A DNA stretch of 45,582 bases, taken from NCBI GenBank assembly GCA_945888885.1, contig CAMDAX010000003.1, forward strand, positions 1 through 45,582. The letters run 5' to 3'. Each line of letters opens with the position of its first letter. Positions within the stretch are counted from its first letter, which is position 1. Position numbers and translations under genes: made by a program. This stretch comes from Nitrosovibrio sp. Nv4 (GTDB taxonomy: Bacteria; Pseudomonadota; Gammaproteobacteria; Burkholderiales; Nitrosomonadaceae). Under the pieces are notes generated by a model, which made no database searches, was not told the DNA's origin, and saw only the letters and a list, made by a program, of their open reading frames with translations. Positions 27,928-39,359 of this stretch are shown here, one piece after another.

Positions 27928-29175
27928 TCAGATTTTGCTGAAAATCAGCGTACCGTTAGTGCCCCCAAATCCAAATGAATTTGACATTGCCACATCAATT
28001 TTCATATTCCTTGCAGCATTTGGAACGTAATCCAGGTCGCACTGCGGATCCTGCTCGAAAATATTTATGGTGGGTGGTGAAACCTGATGATGTATCGCTA
28101 GAGTGGAAAATATTGCCTCTATCCCACCTGCTGCACCAAGCAAATGCCCAGTCATGGATTTAGTGGAATTGACTACAAGTTTTTTTGCATGATCGCCAAA
28201 ACAGCGTTTTACCGCTCTGGTTTCAGCCATATCACCTAGTGGTGTGGAGGTGCCATGAGCATTGATGTAATCTACCTCATCGATATTCATACCGGCATTT
28301 TTGAGAGCGATGGTCATGCACCGTGCAGCACCCTCGCCGTCTTCACAGGGTGTTGTCATGTGGTATGCATCGGCGCTCATGCCAAAGCCAGCCAGCTCAG
28401 CATAAATCCTTGCACCCCGGCGTTTAGCGTGTTCCATTTCTTCCAGCACCACAACTCCAGCACCTTCAGCCAGTACAAAACCATCCCTGTCCTTGTCCCA
28501 CGGGCGACTTGCAGTAGTAGGATCGTCATTGCGGGTCGACAATGCCCGCGCCGAGGCGAAGCCACCGATGGTAAGTGGCGTTACGCATGATTCCGCGCCG
28601 CCCGCAACCATTACATCCGCATCGCCGTATTCGATCATGCGGGCAGAATTGCCAATACAGTGAGTCGCGGTGGTACAGGCGGTAACGACGGTTAGATTTG
28701 GGCCTTTAAAGCCGTACATGATGGACAGGTTGCCCGCGACCATATTGATAATGGTGCTTGGGATAAAGAACGGAGAAATCTTACGTGGACCACCGGCATG
28801 GTAGGTATCATGGGTTCCTTCAATCATCGACAGGCCGCCGATGCCAGAACCAATATTGACACCAATCCGTTCGGCATCAAGATCCCCGTTGGCGATATCT
28901 TCAATACCTGCATCTTTCACTGCCTGGATTGCCGCCGCCATGCCGTAATGGATAAAGATATCCATACGTCGTGCGTCCTTGGCAGAGATGTACTGCGTGA
29001 TATCGAAGTCTTTTACCTCTCCTGCTATCTGCGAAGCAAAAGCTGCAGCATCGAAACGGGTAATCCGGCTAATGCCGGATTTTCCTGCAAGAATGCTCAC
29101 CCAGGCATCTGAAATAGTGTTGCCAACAGGCGAAACAATGCCTAATCCAGTAACAACTACTCTACGCTTGGACAA
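27928..29175 (-). CDS. fabF: Beta-ketoacyl-ACP synthase II
   Basis: [19 protein letters not shown]; active site [29 protein letters not shown]. Confidence 0.96.
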   Translation of the reverse strand: MSKRRVVVTGLGIVSPVGNTISDAWVSILAGKSGISRITRFDAAAFASQIAGEVKDFDITQYISAKDARRMDIFIHYGMAAAIQAVKDAGIEDIANGDLDAERIGVNIGSGIGGLSMIEGTHDTYHAGGPRKISPFFIPSTIINMVAGNLSIMYGFKGPNLTVVTACTTATHCIGNSARMIEYGDADVMVAGGAESCVTPLTIGGFASARALSTRNDDPTTASRPWDKDRDGFVLAEGAGVVVLEEMEHAKRRGARIYAELAGFGMSADAYHMTTPCEDGEGAARCMTIALKNAGMNIDEVDYINAHGTSTPLGDMAETRAVKRCFGDHAKKLVVNSTKSMTGHLLGAAGGIEAIFSTLAIHHQVSPPTINIFEQDPQCDLDYVPNAARNMKIDVAMSNSFGFGGTNGTLIFSKI

Positions 29176-29224
29176 GATAACTCTAATGTTAGTGATGTTA
29201 GTGATGTTAAAACATCAAATAAAA

Positions 29225-29461
29225 TTAATTCGTGTGGGAATTTATGTAATCAATCGCCTGCTGGACGGTATTTATTTTTTCCGCCTGCTCATCGGGGATC
29301 TCACATTCAAACTCCTCTTCCAACGCCATAACCAATTCAACGGTATCAAGCGAGTCCGCACCCAAGTCATCTACAAAAGAAGATTCGTTATTAACCTCCG
29401 TCTCATCCACACCCAGTTGCTCGGCCACAATTTTTTTTATACGCTGCTCTACATTTTCCAT
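29225..29461 (-). CDS. acpP: Acyl carrier protein
   Basis: 78 aa with phosphopantetheine site [18 protein letters not shown]. Confidence 0.97.
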   Translation of the reverse strand: MENVEQRIKKIVAEQLGVDETEVNNESSFVDDLGADSLDTVELVMALEEEFECEIPDEQAEKINTVQQAIDYINSHTN

Positions 29462-29640
29462 CAGGATACCCTCTCTTCTTAGATAAGAAAAACCGTCGCT
29501 ATTCTAGCAAATTTTCGGTATTTGCAAAACCAGAACACTACCGGTGTTTGGAAAATAATCGTGAATGTGTGTCGAATCAAGTCAATTTGAGTTAAGTATT
29601 ACAAATCGACATCGTTTTTGATTCTATCAAATCCAAATGT

Positions 29641-29780
29641 AGGTGTCCTGATAATTCGAAATTCCAAACAAGACCAGGCGGAAACAAAAAATGTAGGCAC
29701 GGCGTACATTTGATATGTAAAGAAATATTTTTTGTGGGCAACGAAGTATTATGACGAAATCCAGATTTTCAGAGGTGGTC
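29641..29780. repeat. Dispersed ~140-bp TIR element, near-full copy in the fabG-acpP gap
   Basis: Reverse orientation relative to 9570; CCAAACAAGACCAGGCGGAAACAAAAAATGTAGGCACGGCG...GACGAAATCCAGATTTTCAGAGGTG aligns with the reverse complement of 9570-9709. Confidence 0.85.
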
Positions 29781-29835
29781 ATGTGACAACTAGCTGTTAT
29801 GCGATGTTGGCATCTCCACGCTGAAATTTTTCCGG

Positions 29836-30576
29836 TCAATCCATATACATGCCACCATTCACATGTAATGTCGAGCCAGTAATGTATCCGGCGGCTGGCG
29901 AAGCAAGGAACACCACTGCTGAAGCTACTTCCTCAGACCGTCCCAGCCTGCCTAGCGGTATATGCTGAATTAAGTTCTGCTGCTGCTTATCGGTAAGTGA
30001 TCGGGTCATGTCGGTTTCTATAAAGCCGGGAGCGATACAGTTCACCGTGATGTTTCGACTACCCACCTCGCGTGCTAGTGATTTGCTAAAACCAAATATT
30101 CCGGCTTTGGTGGCTGCATAGTTAGTCTGCCCGGGATTTCCCGTAACCCCCACTACAGAAGAGATATTGATAATACGACCAGAACGGGCTTTCATCATGG
30201 CACGCAGCACCCCACGGCATAAACGGAATACGGATTTAAGATTGGTCTCCATGATTTCATCCCACTCTTCATCTTTCATCCGAATCAGCAGGTTATCGCG
30301 GGTGATACCAGCGTTATTTACCAGTATCGTGATTTCACCGAATTGTTCGGGTATCGCTGCAAGAATGTCTTGAATCTGTACAGAATTAGTGACGTTCAGT
30401 ACCATCCCCGCACCTTTGATACCGGCTTGGTTCAGATAGCGACTGATGGTCTCAGCACCAGCCTCAGTAGTGGCAGTGCCGACTACGGTAGCGCCTTGCT
30501 TGCCTAGTTTCAATGCGATAGCTTGGCCAATGCCACGACTGGCACCGGTTACGAGCGCCACTTGATTTTGCAGCAT
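29836..30576 (-). CDS. fabG: 3-oxoacyl-ACP reductase
   Basis: MLQNQVALVTGASRGIGQAIALKLG...NNAGITRDNLLIRMKDEEWD...YAATKAG. Start set to MLQNQ. Confidence 0.96.
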   Translation of the reverse strand: MLQNQVALVTGASRGIGQAIALKLGKQGATVVGTATTEAGAETISRYLNQAGIKGAGMVLNVTNSVQIQDILAAIPEQFGEITILVNNAGITRDNLLIRMKDEEWDEIMETNLKSVFRLCRGVLRAMMKARSGRIINISSVVGVTGNPGQTNYAATKAGIFGFSKSLAREVGSRNITVNCIAPGFIETDMTRSLTDKQQQNLIQHIPLGRLGRSEEVASAVVFLASPAAGYITGSTLHVNGGMYMD

Positions 30577-30650
30577 TATCTCTCCACTATATCTGTCACG
30601 AACCAATATCGCCAAATCATGCATGACGAAAGGTGTAATGTTCTTCTAAC

Positions 30651-31589
30651 CTACCTCAGCACGCCTGCAACCTGCAATAGCGCTTGGCTATCTGCCAGCG
30701 CAAAACTCTGTAACTTTCCATCTATGCGTTTATTAAGTGCCGACAGCACTTTACCTGGCCCACATTCCACCACATGAGTAACGCCTGCGGTGGCAAAGTT
30801 GTGGATGGTCTCAGTCCATCTTACCGGGTTACATAGTTGTTGTACTAGAATATCTCTGATAGCAATAGCGTTTTCATGCTGCTGCACGTCTGCATTATGT
30901 AGCACAGGGATTGTTGGTGATTGCAGTGCCACCAGTTCCAGTCGCTGCCGCATTTTTTCTGCCGCCTGATTCATCAGCGAGCAATGCGAAGGCACACTCA
31001 CAGGCAACATTACTGCCCGTTTTGCACCTTTTGCCTTAGCCAGTTCCATGCCACGCAATATCGCACTCCTATGCCCTGCGATCACAATCTGACCGGGTGA
31101 GTTAAAGTTTGCCGGTTCCAGAGATTCTCCATCGGAGGTGTTCACGACCTCGGCACATACTGCTCGTACCACATCATCATCCAGCCCCAAAATTGCCGCC
31201 ATGCCACCTATACCTTCCGGCACTGCCTGCTGCATCATCTCCGCTCGAAAACGCACGAGTAATAGCGCATCAACAAAAGCCAGGGCCCCCGCAGCGACCA
31301 ATGCGCTGTATTCCCCCAGACTGTGACCGGCCATGAAAGCCGGCTTTGCACCACCCAGACTTTCCCATGCCCGGTATACTGCAATACCCGTCATTAGCAT
31401 TAGCGGCTGAGTATTGACCGTGAGATTAAGATCATCAATCGGCCCGTCATTAACCATTGTCCAGAAATCCTGGCCAAGAATGTCAGATGCCTCCACAAAA
31501 GTTTCACGTACTATCTGAAAATCGGCATATCCCTTCATCATGCCGACTGATTGTGAACCCTGACCAGGAAAAACAAATGCGAATTTCAT
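30651..31589 (-). CDS. fabD: Malonyl-CoA:ACP S-malonyltransferase
   Basis: FVFPGQGSQSVGMM and active-site GHSLGEYSALVAAG. Confidence 0.97.
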   Translation of the reverse strand: MKFAFVFPGQGSQSVGMMKGYADFQIVRETFVEASDILGQDFWTMVNDGPIDDLNLTVNTQPLMLMTGIAVYRAWESLGGAKPAFMAGHSLGEYSALVAAGALAFVDALLLVRFRAEMMQQAVPEGIGGMAAILGLDDDVVRAVCAEVVNTSDGESLEPANFNSPGQIVIAGHRSAILRGMELAKAKGAKRAVMLPVSVPSHCSLMNQAAEKMRQRLELVALQSPTIPVLHNADVQQHENAIAIRDILVQQLCNPVRWTETIHNFATAGVTHVVECGPGKVLSALNKRIDGKLQSFALADSQALLQVAGVLR

Positions 31590-31592
31590 ATT

Positions 31593-32552
31593 TTACCAGC
31601 GGAGCAACACCGCTCCCCAGGTAAACCCACCACCCACACCCTCCAACAGCACATGCTGATCGGGTTTAATGCGTCCGTCGCGTATGGCGGTATCCAGCGC
31701 TAGTGGAATGGAAGCAGCGGAGGTGTTGCCGTGCTTATCCATCGTGACCACCACTTTTTCCATTGGTATGCCCAGTTTCTTCGCGGTGGATTTGATAATG
31801 CGGATATTGGCCTGATGGGGAACCAACCAGTCAATATCGGATGCCTCCAAATTATTCTCAGTCAGGGCTTCATGCACTACTTCTTCCAGAACTTTTACCG
31901 CGAACTTGAAAACTGTATTTCCTTCCATGATGAGGAACGGCTTTCCCTGTACTTTGCCGCTACGAATGCTCCCGGGAACCGCAAGAATTTTATTGTGGCT
32001 GCCATCGGCATGCAGATGGCTCGAGAGTATTCCTGGCCGATCGCTTTGGGTCAACACCACTGCACCTGCGCCATCGCCGAATAGCACACAGGTACTGCGG
32101 TCGCTCCAGTCAAGTATGCGTGAATAAATTTCGGTTCCCACCACCAGCGCATTGCGGCATCTACCTGCGCGGATAAACATATCTGCGGTGGCAAGCGCAT
32201 AGATAAAACCGCTGCATACTGCCTGCACGTCAAATGCCGGGCAATCTCTGGCACCGAGTTTATCCTGCAAAATACAGGCAGTGCTGGGAAAAACCATATC
32301 CGGTGTAGTAGTGGCAACAATGATGAGGTCGATCTCTCCAGGCTCTATGCCTGCCGCTTCCATTGCCTTGCGACTGGCATTAAGCGCCAAGTCACTTGCC
32401 ATTTCATTATCTGCCGCAATGTGCCGTTGAGTAATACCAGTACGACTGCGTATCCACTCGTCGCTGGTGTCCACCATGCGCTCAAGATCATGGTTGGTGA
32501 GAATTTTTTCGGGTAAGTAACCACCTGTTCCAACAATTCTGGAATACTTCAT
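31593..32552 (-). CDS. fabH: Beta-ketoacyl-ACP synthase III
   Basis: [48 protein letters not shown]. Confidence 0.97.
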   Translation of the reverse strand: MKYSRIVGTGGYLPEKILTNHDLERMVDTSDEWIRSRTGITQRHIAADNEMASDLALNASRKAMEAAGIEPGEIDLIIVATTTPDMVFPSTACILQDKLGARDCPAFDVQAVCSGFIYALATADMFIRAGRCRNALVVGTEIYSRILDWSDRSTCVLFGDGAGAVVLTQSDRPGILSSHLHADGSHNKILAVPGSIRSGKVQGKPFLIMEGNTVFKFAVKVLEEVVHEALTENNLEASDIDWLVPHQANIRIIKSTAKKLGIPMEKVVVTMDKHGNTSAASIPLALDTAIRDGRIKPDQHVLLEGVGGGFTWGAVLLRW

Positions 32553-33622
32553 GCTGCATCTTCTTTTGATAAAAATTGAGGATGTGAAGATGGATTCTTA
32601 GACTGGTGATGCAACGCTGCCACACGCTCACTGATATGCTGCAACATTCCAACTCGCACTTCATTCACTGCACGCTCAATGGCAAAATTAAACGCATGAC
32701 TATCAGCCGCGCCATGGCTCTTAATGACGATGCCGCGCAACCCCAGCAAACTCGCACCATTGTAGCGACGATGATCTACCCGTCGCTTGAATGCCTTGAG
32801 TACTGGCAAAGCAATGAGTCCCGCAAATTTGGTAAGGAGATTGCGCTTAAATTCCTCGCGTAAATAAGTGGCCAGCATCTGTGCTACTCCCTCCGAAGCT
32901 TTCAGTGCGACATTGCCAACAAAACCATCGCACACCACCACATCTGTCGTACCCTTATAAATATCATTGCCCTCAACATTGCCATAAAAATTAAGTCCAC
33001 TATCGCGCAGCAGTTCTGCTGCATGCTTCACTACTTCATTACCTTTAATTTCTTCCTCACCAATGTTCAGCAAGCCGACACTCGGCCTTTCCTTGCCTTC
33101 TACAGAAGAAACCAGAGTGGCGCCCATGATGCCAAATTGAAGCAGTTGTTCCGCACTGCAATCCACATTGGCACCTAGATCCAGCACGTAAGTGTGCCCT
33201 TTCATGGTAGGCAGCACCACGGCAAGAGCAGGCCGGTCGATACCAGGCAACGTTTTCAGCACAAACCGGGAAGTCGCTATCAATGCTCCGGTATTGCCAG
33301 CACTGACACAGGCTTGGGCTTCGCCACGCTTAACCAAGTCGATAGCAATCCGCATTGAAGAATCTTTCTTGCCACGTAGCGCTATGACCGGCGATTCATC
33401 CATGCCGATCACTTCGCTTGCAGCATGAATCCTTAGCCGGGAATCAGGCGCAAACTTGATGGCGCGTAATTCTGCCTCAATAGCGCCGGGCAACCCCACC
33501 AAAACGATGTTGGTTCCCAAATTGCATCGAAGGTAATTGACAGCCGAGGGAACCGTTACATGGGGGCCACGATCACCACCCATGCAATCTATCGCTACGG
33601 TAATATCCGATTTGAGTGTCAT
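32549..33622 (-). CDS. plsX: Phosphate acyltransferase PlsX
   Basis: [42 protein letters not shown]; overlaps fabH by 4 nt. Confidence 0.97.
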   Translation of the reverse strand: MTLKSDITVAIDCMGGDRGPHVTVPSAVNYLRCNLGTNIVLVGLPGAIEAELRAIKFAPDSRLRIHAASEVIGMDESPVIALRGKKDSSMRIAIDLVKRGEAQACVSAGNTGALIATSRFVLKTLPGIDRPALAVVLPTMKGHTYVLDLGANVDCSAEQLLQFGIMGATLVSSVEGKERPSVGLLNIGEEEIKGNEVVKHAAELLRDSGLNFYGNVEGNDIYKGTTDVVVCDGFVGNVALKASEGVAQMLATYLREEFKRNLLTKFAGLIALPVLKAFKRRVDHRRYNGASLLGLRGIVIKSHGAADSHAFNFAIERAVNEVRVGMLQHISERVAALHHQSKNPSSHPQFLSKEDAA

Positions 33623-33675
33623 TAAAACTGAGACAAGCTGAAGACTTTGGAATTCGCAGAATGACAGCGCGCGAT

Positions 33676-33855
33676 TTAATCGTCCTTGGTCTTGATGATT
33701 TTCTTGCCCCGATAATATCCGTTAGGACTAATATGATGACGCAGATGCACCTCGCCGGTACTGGGTTCCACCGCCAACGGTGAACTGGTCAGAAAATCAT
33801 GCGAGCGGTGCATACCGCGTTTTGATGGGGATTTTTTGTTTTGTTGGACTGCCAT
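33676..33855 (-). CDS. rpmF: 50S ribosomal protein L32
   Basis: Read by eye: [59 protein letters not shown]. Missing from the ORF track. Confidence 0.95.
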   Translation of the reverse strand: MAVQQNKKSPSKRGMHRSHDFLTSSPLAVEPSTGEVHLRHHISPNGYYRGKKIIKTKDD

Positions 33856-33878
33856 AGTGTTTTGCTCCTTAAATAATT

Positions 33879-34379
33879 TCAGTGCAGTTTTTTCAGTGCC
33901 GCCAGCATGGCAAAAGGGTGTTCCTTTCCCACTGGATCATCACCAGCCAGCTTGCCTATTGAGCACTCACCTTCCAGGTGGCGAGGTGCAATTGGCAAGC
34001 TTAGGATTATCTCATCCTCAATCAGCGCAAGTACATCCATCTCAGGTACTGCCAGAACTCCATCTACCGATCCATTTTCATCAAGATTGGAGAGCTCGCT
34101 CTCATCTTTCATCAGCAAAAGATCCGCCTTCAGATCCAGCACATGCACCAGACCGGCAAGGCAGCGTTGGCACTGGAGGTTAATGGTCCCCTTTACAACG
34201 ATCCGCAGAGCCGGACTTCCGTCATTACCCAAAATACCACTGACTATATATTCGAGCCTGCCATGCTGATCAGCAAGATAATCCTGCAAACGCCCAAGTT
34301 CGGCGGGTGTAATTTTACCATGATGTGCCCCAGCATTACGCGCGAAATCAAGGGCATCTATGACAAGCTGTGCAGACAT
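33879..34379 (-). CDS. yceD: YceD/DUF177 family protein
   Basis: [21 protein letters not shown] with upstream-of-rpmF synteny. Confidence 0.92.
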   Translation of the reverse strand: MSAQLVIDALDFARNAGAHHGKITPAELGRLQDYLADQHGRLEYIVSGILGNDGSPALRIVVKGTINLQCQRCLAGLVHVLDLKADLLLMKDESELSNLDENGSVDGVLAVPEMDVLALIEDEIILSLPIAPRHLEGECSIGKLAGDDPVGKEHPFAMLAALKKLH

Positions 34380-34437
34380 AAGGCGCGCATGATATATTTT
34401 TTGTCCCCGAGTGTCAAAAACTATCCTAGGATAAACT

Positions 34438-35034
34438 TTGGAAACACAGCATCCAGCCCAACAACTTGTTCTTGGATCCAGTTCTATTTATCGCCGTGAA
34501 CTGCTCCAGCGTCTGCAGATTCCATTTGAGGTATGCAGCCCGGATATTAATGAGCTTCCTCTGGCCGGTGAAATGCCCGGAACTACTGCCCTCCGTTTGG
34601 CCGAGAGTAAGGCTCGGGCTGTTGCCCTGACCTATCCAAATGCGCTTATTATAGGTGCCGACCAAGTGGCGATGCTCGAAAGCACTCCACTCGGCAAACC
34701 GTTAACTCACGAAAATGCAATTAAGCAGTTGCGTTTTCTGCGTGGCAAAGAAGTGATATTTCATACTGCCTTATGTCTTTTCAACAGTCGCAGCTCCAAT
34801 ATGCAAATGCGACTAATCCCCTCTCACGTCAAATTCCGCGAGTTTAGCGATCGGCAGATTGAAAACTATCTCGCGAAAGAGCAGCCGTATCATTGTGCAG
34901 GCAGCGCCAAGTCTGAAGGGCTGGGCATCGCGTTGATTGAACGTATCACAGGTGACGACCCGAATGCACTGATAGGGCTGCCGCTGATCGCGCTAGTAGA
35001 GATGTTGGCATATGAAGGTGTAGAAATAGTATGA
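34438..35034 (+). CDS. Maf-family nucleoside triphosphate pyrophosphatase
   Basis: [44 protein letters not shown]. Confidence 0.94.
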   Translation: METQHPAQQLVLGSSSIYRRELLQRLQIPFEVCSPDINELPLAGEMPGTTALRLAESKARAVALTYPNALIIGADQVAMLESTPLGKPLTHENAIKQLRFLRGKEVIFHTALCLFNSRSSNMQMRLIPSHVKFREFSDRQIENYLAKEQPYHCAGSAKSEGLGIALIERITGDDPNALIGLPLIALVEMLAYEGVEIV

Positions 35035-35738
35035 ATCCCGGCACCCTCTATCTCATCCCGACACCGCTTGGCGCAGGTGATATTGCCCAAGTGATCCCCA
35101 TCGCAGTTCGGCAACTCGTCGCGGGTCTTGGCCACTATATAGTGGAGCACCCAAAAACTGCCCGACAGTTTCTGAAACAAATCGGTTGCACCCTGCCGTT
35201 ACAGGAAATTAAGATGCAAGTACTGGATGAGCATACCCAATCCAAAGATTTTGTAAATCTGCTCGCACCACTGCTGGCAGGAAATGACACGGGATTATTA
35301 TCTGAGGCTGGCTGCCCAGCAATAGCTGATCCCGGTGCAGAGTTGGTGCGAATTGCCCATCAAAAAAATATTCGGGTGGTGCCACTGGTTGGACCGTCGT
35401 CTATCCTGCTTGCATTGATGGCATCTGGATTGAATGGTCAGCGTTTCATGTTCCATGGCTACCTGCCAGTGGAGCATGACAAACGTCTCATAAAAATTGT
35501 CGAACTGGAAAAAGAATCGACAACCCGAGATCAGACCCAGATATTCATCGAGACCCCCTACCGCAACCAGAGGCTGTTTGAAGCCCTTGTTCAAGCCTGT
35601 CGTGACGGCACCAATCTGTGTATCGCCAGCGATATCACTCTCGCCAGTGAACACATTGCAACCAGAACGATGAAAGAATGGAAACACGTTTTACCCGACA
35701 TCAACAAAAAACCTACAATTTTTCTGCTGCATGGATGA
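35031..35738 (+). CDS. SAM-dependent methyltransferase (RsmI-like tetrapyrrole-methylase fold)
   Basis: [52 protein letters not shown]. Confidence 0.9.
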   Translation: MNPGTLYLIPTPLGAGDIAQVIPIAVRQLVAGLGHYIVEHPKTARQFLKQIGCTLPLQEIKMQVLDEHTQSKDFVNLLAPLLAGNDTGLLSEAGCPAIADPGAELVRIAHQKNIRVVPLVGPSSILLALMASGLNGQRFMFHGYLPVEHDKRLIKIVELEKESTTRDQTQIFIETPYRNQRLFEALVQACRDGTNLCIASDITLASEHIATRTMKEWKHVLPDINKKPTIFLLHG

Positions 35739-35739
35739 T

Positions 35740-35971
35740 TAGGGAACCTGAGCAAGTCCCACACAGGTGCAACGGTGGCTTTGCAGAATGGAGGGCATAA
35801 AGGTAACCTTTCGCCTCAAGATACAGCCTACAGTGCGCCTTGTAGGCCCTCGGAACGAGGTCAATAGGACCCCCCCCCGCGCAGGCCTGCGGTCAGGGAA
35901 CCATGGCGCTGCGAGCTATACCGACTTTGCCAGCAACGTACTCCACCGAGTACTTGCTCAGAGGCTCCCTA
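35740..35971. mobile_element. 232-bp non-coding element with terminal inverted repeats
   Basis: Left end TAGGGAACCTGAGCAAGTCC; right end reverse complement TAGGGAGCCTCTGAGCAAGTAC. Several internal hairpins and no ORF of note. Confidence 0.6.
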
Positions 35972-36778
35972 CCCAAAACGTCCGGTGATGTAATCTTCCG
36001 TTTGCTTATTCTTGGGTTTGATGAAAATAGTGTCGGTGACACCGAATTCAATGAGCTCACCCAGATACATATAAGCGGTGTAATCCGACACTCGTGCAGC
36101 CTGCTGCATATTGTGAGTAACGATGAGAATAGTGACTTTGTCTTTCAAGTCAGTGATGAGTTCCTCGATGCTGGCAGTGGCGATTGGATCAAGTGCCGAA
36201 GTGGGCTCATCAAATAGCAGGATCTCAGGATCGGTGGCAAGCGCGCGCGCAATGCACAGACGCTGCTGCTGACCGCCGGAAAGATTGAAAGCGAGCTGAT
36301 TCAAGCGATCTTTTACTTCATCCCATAGCGCTGCATCGCGCAAAGCTTCTTCTACTTTCTCATCCAGCACAGCACGCTGCCTTACACCCCGCACCCGCAG
36401 GCCATAAGCAACATTTTCATAAATTGACTTGGGAAAAGGGTTAGGTTTTTGGAACACCATACTAATGCGCATGCGTACTTCGATCGGATCCACATTACTT
36501 GCAAGAATATTAACGTTATCCGGATGCAGAATAATATCGCCCACATAGCGGTTACCGGGATAAAGGTCATGCATGCGGTTGAAGCAGCGCAGAAAAGTGG
36601 ATTTTCCGCAACCGGATGGACCTATCAGCGCAGTGACTTGCTTTTCATGCAATGCCATGTTGATATTTTTAAGCGCATTGAATTCGCCATAGTAAAAACT
36701 CAGATCTCTGACTTCAGATTTGTACTGAGTTAGCGCGGCGTTTGTAACAATGCTCTCATGCATGCGATCCTCTACCAT
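35969..36778 (-). CDS. pstB: Phosphate ABC transporter ATP-binding protein
   Basis: [40 protein letters not shown]-terminal EDYITGRFG. Confidence 0.97.
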   Translation of the reverse strand: MVEDRMHESIVTNAALTQYKSEVRDLSFYYGEFNALKNINMALHEKQVTALIGPSGCGKSTFLRCFNRMHDLYPGNRYVGDIILHPDNVNILASNVDPIEVRMRISMVFQKPNPFPKSIYENVAYGLRVRGVRQRAVLDEKVEEALRDAALWDEVKDRLNQLAFNLSGGQQQRLCIARALATDPEILLFDEPTSALDPIATASIEELITDLKDKVTILIVTHNMQQAARVSDYTAYMYLGELIEFGVTDTIFIKPKNKQTEDYITGRFG

Positions 36779-37698
36779 TTTATTTTCTTGCGCATACGAT
36801 AGCGCAAATAGATGGCGAATGCGTTCATGGCAAGGGTCATCACCACCAGCACCAATCCTGCAGCCGCCGCATTTAACTGAAATGCTTCTTCTGGCCGCGA
36901 TACCCAGTTAAACATCTGGATTGGCATCACGGTAAACGGCGACATCAGCCACTCAAAAGACAAAAAAGGAAAATCTGTCTGAACCGGCGATGGCGGCAGA
37001 AAGGCGATAAAAGTCATCGCACCAATAGTGATGATAGGTGCAGTTTCACCAATTGCACGGGCCAGACCAATAATAATGCCAGTCAAAATACCCGCTGCAG
37101 AATAGGGAATCAAATGATCAGAAACAGTTTGCCATTTGGTTGCACCGAGTGCATAAGCACCTTCACGGATAGCTACAGGAATGGCGCGTATGGACTCGCG
37201 GGTAGTAACGATCACTACCGGCAGGATCAGTAATGCCAGCGCCAAACCCGCCGACAAAATGCTCTGACCGAATCCCAGTTGATACACGAATAAACCCAAT
37301 GCCAGCAGTCCGTAGATGATGGATGGCACCCCGGCAAGATTAGTGACATTGATTTCGATGATCTCGGTCACGAGATTTTTTGGTGCGTACTCTTCCAGAT
37401 AAACACCTGCCCCTATGCCCATAGGTACAGCCGCTGCAATCGTCACCAGCATCACTAGAGAAGTGCCGACCCAAGCTGAAAGTATACCTGCTGATCCTGG
37501 GCGCCGAGATGGAAAGGAAGTAAAAAAGTCCCACGACAAGCGCGGCATCCCATCGATAATCATTTGCGTGAATAACACCGTGAAAGTGAGTACTGCAATC
37601 ATCAATGCAAACATACCAACAACCATAAACACCAGATCCCAACGTTTGTGGCGTACGATGATGGCACGAATTTCATGCAGTTTGTCAGCGTTGCTCAT
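36772..37698 (-). CDS. pstA: Phosphate ABC transporter permease
   Basis: [15 protein letters not shown]..., [25 protein letters not shown]; start set at MSNADKLH. Confidence 0.95.
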   Translation of the reverse strand: MSNADKLHEIRAIIVRHKRWDLVFMVVGMFALMIAVLTFTVLFTQMIIDGMPRLSWDFFTSFPSRRPGSAGILSAWVGTSLVMLVTIAAAVPMGIGAGVYLEEYAPKNLVTEIIEINVTNLAGVPSIIYGLLALGLFVYQLGFGQSILSAGLALALLILPVVIVTTRESIRAIPVAIREGAYALGATKWQTVSDHLIPYSAAGILTGIIIGLARAIGETAPIITIGAMTFIAFLPPSPVQTDFPFLSFEWLMSPFTVMPIQMFNWVSRPEEAFQLNAAAAGLVLVVMTLAMNAFAIYLRYRMRKKIKW

Positions 37699-37820
37699 CA
37701 ATCCGGATCCGTAGTACAGAGTGCGGCGCACCCATCAGCGTGTTGAAAACCTGGCAACCAAAATAATATTGCATATCATGATGCCAGCATGAAGCTGCAC
37801 AGTCGGCAGTTGGCTCAAAC

Positions 37821-38762
37821 TCAATAGATTTCACGATAACGCTTACGCAAAACATGGCCAATGATATTGAACGTAAGCGTCATTAACAACAATGTAAATC
37901 CGGCAGCAAATATGGTCTGGTAACCGATGCTGCCGTGGGGCAGATCACCCAGACTCACCTGCACGATGTAGGCAGTGATGGTTGCTGCTGGCTCCATCGG
38001 GTTCCAAGTAAGATTAGGCTGCATACCTGCTGCTACTGCCACTACCATGGTTTCCCCCACTGCGCGGGAAATACCAAGAATATATGCAGCAGCGATGCCA
38101 GAATAAGCCGCCGGCATAACTACCCGGATAGCGGTCTGGAACCGCGTAGCACCCATTGCATAGGAGCCTTCGCGCATGCTCATAGGTACTGCGCGCATTG
38201 CGTCCTCGGACAAGGAGCTCACATAGGGAATAATCATGATGCCCATCACCAGTCCGGCGGAAAGCAGACTGAAACCCGGCAACTCAGGAAAGATTTTCTG
38301 TAGAAGTGGCGTGACAAACAATAACGCGAAATATCCGTAGACGATAGTTGGTACACCGCCCAGTAACTCGAGAAATGGCTTGGCTATCTCACGCACGGTA
38401 AAAGGTGCGAATTCGGAGAGATATATTGCGATTATAGTGCCCAGTGGAATCGCTACCAGTAGAGCCACAGCAGAGCTTACCAAAGTACCGGAAACCAGCG
38501 GGAGTATGCCATAGTGCGCGTCATCAAACAGCGGCGTCCATTGGGTGTCTGTCAGAAAATCCCAAATCGAAACGTGCTGAAAAAATACAAACGACTCCTT
38601 CACCAGCATCACCATGATGGCTAGCGTGATTGCAACCGAGGCGAATGCCGTCAGAAACAGCAATGTCTCAATGAAGCGTTCACGCAAATTGCGGCGATAA
38701 CTGTACCCGAGTCTTCTGGGCTGGTGGTTGATTTCAGCGGTAGACTTTGCTGTCACGGACAA
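37821..38762 (-). CDS. pstC: Phosphate ABC transporter permease
   Basis: IYLSEFAPFTVREIAKPFLELLGGVPTIVYGYFALLFVTP, AMRAVPMSMREGSYAMGATRFQT. Confidence 0.95.
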   Translation of the reverse strand: MSVTAKSTAEINHQPRRLGYSYRRNLRERFIETLLFLTAFASVAITLAIMVMLVKESFVFFQHVSIWDFLTDTQWTPLFDDAHYGILPLVSGTLVSSAVALLVAIPLGTIIAIYLSEFAPFTVREIAKPFLELLGGVPTIVYGYFALLFVTPLLQKIFPELPGFSLLSAGLVMGIMIIPYVSSLSEDAMRAVPMSMREGSYAMGATRFQTAIRVVMPAAYSGIAAAYILGISRAVGETMVVAVAAGMQPNLTWNPMEPAATITAYIVQVSLGDLPHGSIGYQTIFAAGFTLLLMTLTFNIIGHVLRKRYREIY

Positions 38763-38820
38763 ACGCCTTTTTGGGAGGGCTAGGCTATCTCTCGGCCTAG
38801 CCTAATACTACGATAGAAAT

Positions 38821-38838
38821 GTTACAGTCTCGTGACAC
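38821..38838 (-). promoter_or_regulatory. Candidate PHO box upstream of pstC
   Basis: Minus strand GTGTCAC-GAGA-CTGTAAC: two 7-mers resembling CTGTCAT with an 11-bp period, about 59 bp before the pstC ATG. Confidence 0.5.
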
Positions 38839-38971
38839 ACGCGACTAAATACAGGAGCAATCCTTCACTTTTTCTGCGGACGTTCAATTCTCTCTTTGAA
38901 TTATCATTAAGTATTTGAGTCGCTCGCGGCAAATGATTACCCCCATTGCGTCCTCCTTTACGTCAGACTTA

Positions 38972-39109
38972 TCGCCCCTAATGCTCAAAGTCCTAAACAA
39001 GACAAGGCAAAAACAAAGATGTAGGCGGGGATATATAGGCGATCTGCAAGGAAACACTTCTTGTGAAAAAGAAGTATTGTAACGAAATCTGGATTATTAG
39101 AGGTGCCCG
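38972..39109. repeat. Dispersed ~140-bp TIR element, near-full copy
   Basis: TCCTAAACAAGACAAGGCAAAAACAAAGATGTAGGCG...AAGGAAACACTTCTTGTGAAAAAGAAGTATTGTAACGAAATCTGGATTATTAGAGGTGCCC; same orientation as the copy at 29641. Confidence 0.75.
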
Positions 39110-39233
39110 TATAGCAAGGCGCAATAATATTGTCCAACATCCCCGCCAGTTATGCTCAATCCGGGCATGGCGCCTGCACTAGAATGAAATTTGACCGAGG
39201 GAATCCCATTTTGTTATAATCCGGCCTCACTGA

Positions 39234-39310
<77 letters not shown>

Positions 39311-39313
39311 AAT

Positions 39314-39359
39314 AAAGACAAATGGCTTACTGGCAACCGCTTGTAAGCCATTTGTCTTT
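39314..39359 (+). terminator. Long stem-loop immediately after tRNA-fMet (possible terminator)
   Basis: Perfect 17-bp inverted repeat AAAGACAAATGGCTTAC-12 nt-GTAAGCCATTTGTCTTT; no long T-tract. Confidence 0.5.
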
